Assembly (NCBI GenBank): GCA_011065005.1
Contig: JAAKFP010000091.1
Span: 1 to 8,243, forward strand
DNA: 8,243 nucleotides
Direction of reading: 5' to 3'
Source: Chlamydiota bacterium
GTDB lineage: Bacteria; Chlamydiota; Chlamydiia; Chlamydiales; Waddliaceae
Both the position numbers and the translations under genes were made by a program. Each line of letters starts with the position of its first letter. Position 1 is the stretch's first letter. Shown here in pieces: positions 1-5,200 of the stretch. The notes beneath the pieces were generated by a model, which saw only the letters and a list, made by a program, of their open reading frames with translations, did not search any database and had not been told where the DNA came from.

Positions 1-27
1 TTCAACGGCTAGGTGAATGGGAGTCCT

Positions 28-60
28 GAGCCTATTGCGGGAAATCCGCACGATGGGTTC
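28..60 (+). ncRNA. Group II intron domain V (catalytic hairpin)
   Basis: The fold is as expected for domain V. Pairs 28-35 with 53-60 form the lower helix, including the catalytic triad A29-G30-C31 opposite G57-U58-U59 with the usual G-U wobble. A two-base bulge, C51-G52, follows. Pairs 36-40 with 46-50 form the upper helix, closed by a GAAA-containing loop (41-45). Domain V binds the catalytic metal ions and is the most conserved part of these introns. The loop is 5 nt rather than a clean tetraloop, a small deviation. Confidence 0.85.
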
Positions 61-66
61 TTAACC

Positions 67-97
67 GGGGGGAGGTCGGGCGACCGGCCTCTCTACC
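67..97 (+). ncRNA. Group II intron domain VI with bulged branch-point A95
   Basis: Positions 72-79 pair with 84-91 around a GCGA (GNRA) tetraloop at 80-83. The helix continues with 69-71 against 92-94 and 67-68 against 96-97, leaving A95 as the only unpaired base on the 3' side. That is where the lariat-forming adenosine sits in domain VI. Only a few bases separate A95 from the presumed 3' end, slightly fewer than the usual seven or eight, so the exact boundary is uncertain. Confidence 0.78.
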
Positions 98-112
98 AAC
101 CTGCATCTGTGG

Positions 113-535
113 TTAAAATTTTACTTCGAGGCCTGATTGTTCGTATTTGGCTATTTTTTGGCGGGATTGTTGCTCTTTGGAGGCAGTTGTTTGGTCTAGA
201 AGTTCGTAGATTCTTTCAAATTTTTCGCGATTTGTAATAGTATCTTCACATAGATTAATGGCGATGGTAGCGTCATTGAGATTTTCTTGGTTTGTTGTGA
301 TGACAATCCTGTCCTGACACTCTTCTGAGGACTTAGCATGGGGCAGAAAACTTTCTTTGGGTTGTTTCCATAGGAGGTCATTAACAAAGGTTGCAGCATT
401 TTCATTTGGAACAAGAATAAGGATGCGATTTCCTCTTTCAAAGTGTTGCTGAACGGTAGCTCCTAGACGTTGGATTTTTGTTTGATTGTCGGTGACGCGA
501 AGAAAGATGACTGTGGGTGTTTGTTGATTATTCAT
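113..535 (-). CDS. holC: DNA polymerase III chi subunit (HolC-like)
   Basis: 140 aa, close to the 147 aa of E. coli HolC. Chi is an accessory clamp-loader subunit; with psi it links the Pol III holoenzyme to SSB on the lagging strand. Family marks visible are the early strand VIFLRVTD, a GNRILILVPNENAA strand-turn (35-48), the hallmark LLWKQPKESFLPH (54-66, matching LWARPAESFVPH in E. coli), and a C-terminal helix followed by KIAKYEQSGLEVKF (127-140), equivalent to the RYKAYRVAGF region. Overall similarity to E. coli chi is low, so the call rests on motif order and length. The ATG overlaps the stop of the upstream DUF502 gene by 8 nt, implying translational coupling. It is the last gene of the cluster; the group II intron follows about 10 nt after its stop. 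No terminator is visible other than the antisense of the intron hairpins. Confidence 0.8.
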   Translation of the reverse strand: MNNQQTPTVIFLRVTDNQTKIQRLGATVQQHFERGNRILILVPNENAATFVNDLLWKQPKESFLPHAKSSEECQDRIVITTNQENLNDATIAINLCEDTITNREKFERIYELLDQTTASKEQQSRQKIAKYEQSGLEVKF

Positions 536-1193
536 GATTGTTGGATTTGGATTTCTTTTTGTTGTTATTAAAGATTACACCACAAGAAATGATGGTTTTG
601 AGGGCATCTTCAACTTTCATGTCGAGGAATACCAGTTGGTTTCGTTTAAATAATAGGATGTATCCCATTGTCGGATTCGGTGTGGCAGGAACAAAGACGG
701 AAACAAGCCCTTGATGTTCTCTATCCGACGTTTCGGGGATATCTTCTCTCGTAATCATTCCTAAACTATACGCTTTATTGTGCGGGAAGGGAACCAGAAC
801 AACTTGGGAGAATGCTTGCTTTTCATCAGAGAAGAGGGTTTTGATCACTTCTTGTGTAGCTTTGTAGATCTTATTGATAAATGGGATTTTATCAATGATA
901 TAGTCTCCGAGATGAATAAAATAGCGGGTTATCATCATCCTAGTAAGAAGACCAACGAAGACGGTGATAAAAATCAGTGTAACGATGATGAGTAGTTTAC
1001 TTGTAAGGTGTAGAACTTGTGTGGCACTAAAAAATAGGATGGGCTTTTCAAGGAGTCCGTAATAGCTGAGGATATCTTCAACAACATTCTGGAAAGGCTT
1101 TGTCAATAGGTTGATAAAGAAGTTAATGATCAGAACCGTTATCACTACCGGTAGCAAAAGAGCCAAACCTGTGAAGAAGTATTTCTTAATCAT
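528..1193 (-). CDS. DUF502 (COV1-like) membrane protein, second tandem copy
   Basis: 221 aa. Belongs to DUF502 (PF04367), a family of small integral membrane proteins found in bacteria and plants (plant LIKE-COV/CONTINUOUS VASCULAR RING); the bacterial role is not established. Two hydrophobic segments are visible, about residues 4-28 (FFTGLALLLPVVITVLI) and 66-90 (KLLIIVTLIFITVFVGLL). They are followed by the family block LGDYIIDKIPFINKIYKA and the signature VFVPATPNPTMGYILLF, then VFLDMKVEDALKTIISCGV. The tail is Asn/Lys-rich and presumably cytoplasmic. It aligns along its whole length with the upstream copy at roughly half identity by eye, so the two are tandem paralogs. The start ATG overlaps the stop of the upstream copy by 8 nt, and its own stop overlaps the holC start in the same way. 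Confidence 0.88.
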   Translation of the reverse strand: MIKKYFFTGLALLLPVVITVLIINFFINLLTKPFQNVVEDILSYYGLLEKPILFFSATQVLHLTSKLLIIVTLIFITVFVGLLTRMMITRYFIHLGDYIIDKIPFINKIYKATQEVIKTLFSDEKQAFSQVVLVPFPHNKAYSLGMITREDIPETSDREHQGLVSVFVPATPNPTMGYILLFKRNQLVFLDMKVEDALKTIISCGVIFNNNKKKSKSNNHE

Positions 1194-1881
1194 TCACTTC
1201 ACTCGCAGTTTTGTTCTCTGCTTTGATGCGTTCTTCTCTTGGAATCGCCTTAAAGGGTGTTTGGATGACCCCGCAGGAGATGATATATTTTAATGCTTCT
1301 TCCACGGGCATATCCAGGTAGACAAGGTCCTCTGGTTTGAACATTATCAAAAATCCTGAAGTGGGGTTCGGTGTCGTCGGAACAAATACAGCCACAAGAT
1401 ATTGATCTTTGTTTTCACCGACCCCTGGAACTTTCTCCCTAGTGACGAGTCCCAAGCTATGGGTTTCCATGTTGGGGAAGGGTACCATGACCACTTGCTT
1501 AAAGGATTTTGTTGAGGCGGTAAATATAGTGCGAATAACATCTTGTGATGTCTTGTAGATGGCGCGAACAAAGGGTATTCGATGAAAGATATAATCTCCC
1601 AATCTAATAAAATAATGCACAATTACCCACCGTGTTAAAATTCCTAACAATACGGTAAAGAAAAATAATAGAGCTAGGATGAGGAGACGACTTACATAGA
1701 ACTGCACCTGCTTAGCGCTTAGAAAAAGAAACCCTTTTTGTAAGAGACCATAATGTTCAAAGAAATCTCGAACAACGTCGACAAAGGGGTTCGTGAACAA
1801 GTTAACGAAAAACACTAATATGGTGATCGTTAGTGCCAGAGGGAGAAGTATGACTAGTCCCGTGATAAAATATTTGCGCAT
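1186..1881 (-). CDS. DUF502 (COV1-like) membrane protein, first tandem copy
   Basis: 231 aa with the start used here. Two membrane segments lie at about 5-28 (FITGLVILLPLALTITILVF) and 66-88 (LLILALLFFFTVLLGIL). Then come LGDYIFHRIPFVRAIYK, the conserved VFVPTTPNPTSGFLIMF and VYLDMPVEEALKYIISCGV blocks, and a charged C-terminal tail. The frame is open to a TTG at 1893, but ATG at 1881 is preferred. It has a clear GAGAGG ribosome site about 5 nt upstream, the TTG overlaps that site, and MRKYFITGL matches the MIKKYFFTGL start of the paralog. The gene begins 24 nt after the mpg stop and overlaps the second copy by 8 nt. Function is unknown; the family suggests a membrane role, and the pairing may mean a hetero-oligomer (inference). 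Confidence 0.88.
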   Translation of the reverse strand: MRKYFITGLVILLPLALTITILVFFVNLFTNPFVDVVRDFFEHYGLLQKGFLFLSAKQVQFYVSRLLILALLFFFTVLLGILTRWVIVHYFIRLGDYIFHRIPFVRAIYKTSQDVIRTIFTASTKSFKQVVMVPFPNMETHSLGLVTREKVPGVGENKDQYLVAVFVPTTPNPTSGFLIMFKPEDLVYLDMPVEEALKYIISCGVIQTPFKAIPREERIKAENKTASEVND

Positions 1882-1893
1882 TTTTCCTCTCAA
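1882..1893 (-). promoter_or_regulatory. Shine-Dalgarno site deciding the DUF502-a start
   Basis: Read on the - strand, TTGAGAGGAAAA precedes the ATG at 1881. GAGAGG is the best ribosome binding site in the gene cluster, spaced about 5 nt from that ATG. The TTG that would give a 4-residue longer protein is part of this same stretch and so is unlikely to be the start. Confidence 0.65.
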
Positions 1894-1905
1894 AACAGAA
1901 TATTC

Positions 1906-2514
1906 TCAAAAAAAAGTCATTATGTTATTTTTTCTCTCTTTCTTCAATCGAAACCGCCAGGGGAGGAGAGCATCTTCTTTGGCGTAATCAATGCCGATCC
2001 GGGGTCCTACGGCGATATTTTTAGAGTGAATCTTAATCCCGCGATCTTCGACCCATATAGATTGTTTAGTTAACAACATTCCATTGTGGGAGGTATCAAT
2101 ACCTAATGCTTGAGTAACAGTTCCGGGGCCGTTTGCAAGAGTGGAGTCGACATTAGTTTTCTTCCTGCGGTGTAACATATTTTCTATTCCATCTGTTGGC
2201 CAGATGGCTCGAACGAGAATAGCGTGAGGTGTACCTTCGATGTTTGTCACGATATTGAAAAGATTGTGCATGCCATAGCAGAGGTAGACGTAGCAGATTC
2301 CTCCTTTTTGAAACATCGCCTCTGTGCGTTTTGTTCGACGGTTTCCATAGGCATGTGAAGCCTTGTCTTCAGGACCACGATACGCTTCTGTTTCGATAAT
2401 CATTCCACCGGTGATGTCTCCCTCCAAATTGGTCATAAGAAATTTACCTAGAAGGTCGCGACTTAGTTGAACGACATCATCTTGAATGTAGAATTCTTGA
2501 GAGAGTATTTTCAT
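1906..2514 (-). CDS. mpg: 3-methyladenine DNA glycosylase, AAG/MPG family
   Basis: 202 aa from the ATG at 2514, typical for bacterial AAG proteins. It excises alkylated and deaminated purines (3-methyladenine, hypoxanthine) as the first step of base-excision repair. Diagnostic block: IIETEAYRGPEDKASH (39-54). E43, Y45 and H54 match human AAG E125 (catalytic base), Y127 and H136. YVYLCYGMHNLFNIV carries the intercalating Tyr region and the conserved Asn, and ILVRAIWP carries the substrate-pocket Arg. The LANGPGTVTQALGID block follows. The frame is open to an ATG at 2610, but the extra 32 residues come from repeat DNA and precede the normal family start MKILSQEFY, so the shorter form is chosen. 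No good ribosome site precedes 2514. Its own promoter was not found; it is probably read from the rnr promoter, subject to the inverted repeat between them. Confidence 0.9.
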   Translation of the reverse strand: MKILSQEFYIQDDVVQLSRDLLGKFLMTNLEGDITGGMIIETEAYRGPEDKASHAYGNRRTKRTEAMFQKGGICYVYLCYGMHNLFNIVTNIEGTPHAILVRAIWPTDGIENMLHRRKKTNVDSTLANGPGTVTQALGIDTSHNGMLLTKQSIWVEDRGIKIHSKNIAVGPRIGIDYAKEDALLPWRFRLKKERKNNIMTFF

Positions 2515-2559
2515 AATTAAATTTCGAGCGAAAAGAGGAATTTGAGACGCGAGAAAAAT

Positions 2560-2646
2560 AAAACGCAGAGGCGCAGAGAATAAAGAGAAAACAAAAAAAA
2601 TATTTTTCATTATTTTTTTCTCTGTGTCTCTGCGCCTCTGCGTTTT
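2560..2646. repeat. CGCAGAG-type inverted repeat at the rnr/mpg junction
   Basis: Arms 2560-2579 (aaaacgcagaggcgcagaga) and 2627-2646 are perfect 20-nt reverse complements separated by 47 nt of A/T-rich spacer. The similarity continues beyond the perfect part, because CACAGAGA and AAAAAA runs also mirror each other imperfectly. On both strands the second arm runs straight into T-rich sequence (TTTTATTTTT on the - strand, TTTTTTAT on the + strand), so it could act as a factor-independent terminator in either direction. On the - strand it would attenuate rnr transcripts before mpg. The right arm is translated as the RNase R tail. Dispersed CGCAGAG/CACAGAG repeats of this look are common between genes in several bacterial groups; membership of a named family is not claimed. 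Confidence 0.85.
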
Positions 2647-4799
2647 TTATTCTTTCCCCTCTTTATTCTCTCCTTCCTCTCAGACACTAGCTTCCACTGG
2701 GTTTCGAGCATGATCAGGTCGATATTTTTTAGCATCACGGTGATCTTTTCTCCGGCAAAAAGGGTTGTGCCTGTGTGTCTGCCGTGTAGCGTCGTTTTTT
2801 TATTGTCGAATTCATAGAAGTCATCTTCGAGATCGGAAAGGTGGAGAAATCCTTCGATCATTAGGTCGAGAATTTCGAAATAGATTCCGAAATTTCGGAC
2901 TCGTGTGATGACGGCATCAAACTGCTTGAAAGGGGTTTCCTTTGCCCACTTGTCTAAAAGCCGGAGTTTTTTTAGGAGAGTAACGTTTCGTTCGGCCCGT
3001 TCACTTATACGTTCTTGTTCTGAGCAGAGCTGAGCGATTTCTTCGAGGTGTTCATATTCCATTTCGTTACCCAGAAGGATTCGGTGGATGACAAGATCTA
3101 TATAGCGGCGGATGGGACTCGTGAAGTGGCAGTAGTGGGAGAGCCCTAGTCCGTAGTGACCGATGTTTTCTGGAGTGTACAAAGCCATCCTCATGCGACG
3201 GATGTAATTTGTGGCTAAAAAGGAACCGTAGGGGGTTTCTTGGGCTTCTTCAAAGAGAGCTTGGAGATCTTGGGATGTTGGGGTGTCTGGGAGCTTGAAA
3301 CCAAAGGCGTGGGCTATCATCACAAAATCTTTCATGCTTTCTTCTGATGGTTCTTCATGCACGCGGTAGGTGAGATCTTTACCTATTTTGCTAAGATGTA
3401 GGGCAACGATCTCGTTGGCTTTGAGCATAAATTCTTCGACAAGCTGGTGGGTGATATCGTAGATGACGTAGTCGGTTTTGATCGGTGTGCTATCTTTGTC
3501 GACGATCACCGCAAGTTCCGGTAGGGCAAATTCGATGCTGCCCCGTTCGTATCGTTTTTGTTTGAGGTGATGACATAGCTCGACCATGAGTTCTAAGGTT
3601 TTCTTGTGTGGGCTCTTTATTTCTCCATCTAGAACTTGCTTGGCTTGTTTGTAGGTGAATCGTTTCTTGCTTTTAATAACTGCGCGGCAAATCTTATAGT
3701 CGATAACCTCTCCATGGTGGTCGAGGCGCATAAGAATGGAGAGGGACAGGCGGTTGGTGTTAGGGCGCAAGCTGCACAGACTTTCGGAAAGGATAGGAGG
3801 TAGCATCGGTAGGCAGAACCCTGGAAAATAGGTGCTATTGCATCGCATTTTTGCTTCTTCATCGATGGGAGTGCCTGGGAGGACGTAGTGGGAAACATCA
3901 GCAATATGGACTCCCAAATGGTAGTTCCCTTTATTGTCTTTTGTCAGGCTTAGGGCATCGTCAAAATCTCTGGCGGTGTCGGGGTCAATAGTAATACATT
4001 CGAGATCCCTAAGATCGTCACGAGCTTGGATCTCTTTTCGTGATACTTGTGACCCAAAGTTTTGGGCTTCTCGAATCACCGCTGTTGGGAAGTCGTTTCT
4101 GAGGTCAAATTCCTCAATAGCAGCGGAAATATCACAGGAGGGATCGGAAATATGACCGAGATGATGTGAGACGCGGCATACAGTTTCGGTGTCTTTTAAT
4201 CCCCAGTCAATCACCTCCATGACAACGCGATCGCCAACATGTACAGGTATTTCTTCGGTGGTCTGGAGAACCACGCGTTGTTCGGCTCCAAGCATTGGCA
4301 CATATGCTAGAGTGTGGCCATATTGGTTAATTGCTGAGACAATTCCAGCAAGGTGAGTTCTCCCTCTTTTTAGGATAGTGATCACTCTACCTTCGGGCCC
4401 TTTATCGGAACCGGAAAATGGATTTATTTCCACTTCGACCGAGTCGCCGTCCACAGCATTCTGAGTGAAGCGCTTTGGAATAAAGATATCTTGAGAGGAG
4501 AGCGAAGGATCGTCGGGGCTGACAAATCCAAATCCTCGAGGGTGTAGCTTGAGAGCTCCGATAACGACATCGAGCTTGAACTTTTTGGGGTAGTATCGCC
4601 CTCTGGAGAAGCGAGTGACTTTCTTTTCAACCAAAGCCTTTAAAACTTCCTTAAAAACATCTCTATGTTCTTTGGGAAGGTATAGCTTCTGCATCAATTC
4701 CGTCCGGGTGAGAGGAACGAAATTTCTCCCGAGCATAAACTGTTCGGTAACGGTAAGGAGGTTCTTGAATAACTTTTTCTTGCTGGATTCTTTCGTCAT
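2610..4799 (-). CDS. rnr: Ribonuclease R (3'-5' exoribonuclease, RNB family)
   Basis: 729 aa. A processive 3'-5' hydrolytic exoribonuclease that degrades structured RNA and takes part in rRNA and tmRNA quality control. Domains in order: N-terminal winged helix (about 20-70, LTRTELMQKLYLP), two cold-shock/OB folds (about 78-140 with HPRGFGFVSPDD, and 148-215), RNB catalytic core (about 255-595), and S1 domain (about 625-705, FDAVITRVRNFGIYFEI). The catalytic block TIDPDTARDFDDALS puts Asp at 272, 278, 280 and 281, the same numbers as the metal-binding Asp residues of E. coli RNase R. YCHFTSPIRRYIDLVIHR, also conserved, lies near the end of the RNB core. The basic tail (about 715-729, ending RRGAETQRKK) is encoded by an intergenic repeat and looks secondary. 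It is the first gene of the leftward cluster. Confidence 0.95.
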   Translation of the reverse strand: MTKESSKKKLFKNLLTVTEQFMLGRNFVPLTRTELMQKLYLPKEHRDVFKEVLKALVEKKVTRFSRGRYYPKKFKLDVVIGALKLHPRGFGFVSPDDPSLSSQDIFIPKRFTQNAVDGDSVEVEINPFSGSDKGPEGRVITILKRGRTHLAGIVSAINQYGHTLAYVPMLGAEQRVVLQTTEEIPVHVGDRVVMEVIDWGLKDTETVCRVSHHLGHISDPSCDISAAIEEFDLRNDFPTAVIREAQNFGSQVSRKEIQARDDLRDLECITIDPDTARDFDDALSLTKDNKGNYHLGVHIADVSHYVLPGTPIDEEAKMRCNSTYFPGFCLPMLPPILSESLCSLRPNTNRLSLSILMRLDHHGEVIDYKICRAVIKSKKRFTYKQAKQVLDGEIKSPHKKTLELMVELCHHLKQKRYERGSIEFALPELAVIVDKDSTPIKTDYVIYDITHQLVEEFMLKANEIVALHLSKIGKDLTYRVHEEPSEESMKDFVMIAHAFGFKLPDTPTSQDLQALFEEAQETPYGSFLATNYIRRMRMALYTPENIGHYGLGLSHYCHFTSPIRRYIDLVIHRILLGNEMEYEHLEEIAQLCSEQERISERAERNVTLLKKLRLLDKWAKETPFKQFDAVITRVRNFGIYFEILDLMIEGFLHLSDLEDDFYEFDNKKTTLHGRHTGTTLFAGEKITVMLKNIDLIMLETQWKLVSERKERIKRGKNKKRRGAETQRKK

Positions 4800-4827
4800 A
4801 AGGCTTTCTTTTTTAGTGTTATTTACA

Positions 4828-4856
4828 AGTATAGCAGATTTCAGATCTAATTAAAA
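4828..4856 (-). promoter_or_regulatory. Candidate sigma-70 promoter of the rnr cluster
   Basis: On the - strand, TGCTATACT (4836-4828) is an extended -10 element with one mismatch to TGnTATAAT. Seventeen bases upstream, TTTTAA (4856-4851) is a poor -35, acceptable next to an extended -10. The start point would be near 4821, giving a leader of about 22 nt before the rnr ATG. Predicted from sequence only. Confidence 0.5.
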
Positions 4857-4864
4857 TCTTTTCC

Positions 4865-5102
4865 TTAACCACGGAGTACAGTGAGAGCAAAGAGGGTGAC
4901 GGGCACGATACCAACCGCGGACGTCGTTTGCACAGCTATGTTGAAGAAGCCGATTGCTCGGCTTAGTCCAAATTATTTTGCTGACAGATTATTTGGACTA
5001 AGCCGAGCAATCGGCTTTTTTCTGATAGCCCCAAGTTCGGTTTCAACATTAATATCCGGAATGAGATCACAGAGTTCATCGCTGGGCGAGCTCTGTGGTG
5101 AA
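4865..5102. repeat. Nested fold-back (MITE-like) element between rnr and leuS
   Basis: Much of the 401-nt gap between rnr and leuS is one roughly symmetric structure. Outer ends ttaaccacggag (4865-4876) and ctctgtggtgaa (5091-5102) are imperfect inverted repeats (10 of 12). Inside are atgttgaa / ttcaacat (4938-4945 / 5042-5049), and at the centre a perfect 27-bp inverted repeat. The outer ends and the central palindrome share nearly the same midpoint (about 4983). A local hairpin, CACAGAG/CTCTGTG (5068-5074 / 5091-5097), sits at the right end. No transposase or target duplication was identified, so the mobile-element reading is inference. The element starts just upstream of the rnr promoter and ends before the leuS leader. 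Confidence 0.5.
4947..5021 (+). terminator. Perfect 27-bp inverted repeat with T6 tract
   Basis: Arms 4947-4973 and 4991-5017 are exact reverse complements, with a 17-nt loop (4974-4990). On the + strand the second arm ends in TTTTTT (5016-5021), as in an intrinsic terminator; on the - strand it is followed only by CTTCTTCAAC. No + strand gene lies to its left, so it may block read-through antisense to rnr before leuS, or simply be the core of a palindromic repeat. The stem is much longer than a usual terminator, which favours the repeat explanation. The inverted repeat itself is certain; the terminator role is not. Confidence 0.45.
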
Positions 5103-5139
5103 TTCCGCAATAACACCACCGAAGTGAAAGAATTTTCCA

Positions 5140-5168
5140 TTCAATTTTATTGGTGACTTTAGCATAAT
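5140..5168 (+). promoter_or_regulatory. Weak candidate leuS promoter
   Basis: CATAAT (5163-5168) resembles a -10 box, with TTCAAT (5140-5145) 17 nt upstream as a poor -35. This would start transcription near 5175 and give a short leader. The only ribosome-site-like sequence before the ATG at 5201 is AGG at 5188-5190, about 10 nt away. No T-box or leader peptide rich in Leu codons was recognised. Confidence 0.22.
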
Positions 5169-5200
5169 AGCTCCTTCAACTGTAAACAGGTACAAGAATA

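Larger units (their letters stand above)
1..100 (+). mobile_element. Group II intron, 3' end only (domains V and VI)
   Basis: This is the 3' terminal part of a group II self-splicing intron; the rest, including any reverse transcriptase/maturase gene, would lie left of the window. The case rests on two consecutive RNA folds that match the family: a 33-nt domain V (28-60) with the AGC triad, and a domain VI hairpin (67-97) with a single bulged A. Group II introns end a few bases after domain VI, usually in AY. The AAC at 98-100 fits, so the 3' splice site is put at about 100, give or take 3 nt. The intron is antisense to holC, whose stop codon is at 113-115, so the insertion lies in intergenic DNA directly behind that gene. 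Whether it is complete and mobile cannot be seen. An open frame crosses this region into holC (13-237, + strand), but it is only a read-through of the ribozyme. Confidence 0.82.

Noticed and set aside
13..237. A 74-codon + strand frame across the left edge.
   Set aside because: It is a read-through of group II intron domains V and VI into antisense holC.
4973..5140. A 55-codon ATG frame on the - strand (MENSFTSVVLLRNSPQ...LSPNNLSAK) inside the rnr-leuS region.
   Set aside because: It is mostly made of the fold-back repeat, ends in the loop of the 27-bp palindrome, has no ribosome site and resembles no family I know. It could be a translated repeat or a fossil, so it is not listed as a gene.
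4881..5156. A 91-codon + strand frame antisense to the same element.
   Set aside because: It reads through both arms of the perfect palindrome, begins at a non-ATG codon and has no family resemblance; it is repeat-derived.
4800..5200. A T-box or other riboswitch in front of leuS.
   Set aside because: No T-box sequence, specifier loop or Leu-codon leader peptide was seen. The terminator-like hairpin lies upstream of the candidate promoter and is better explained as a repeat.
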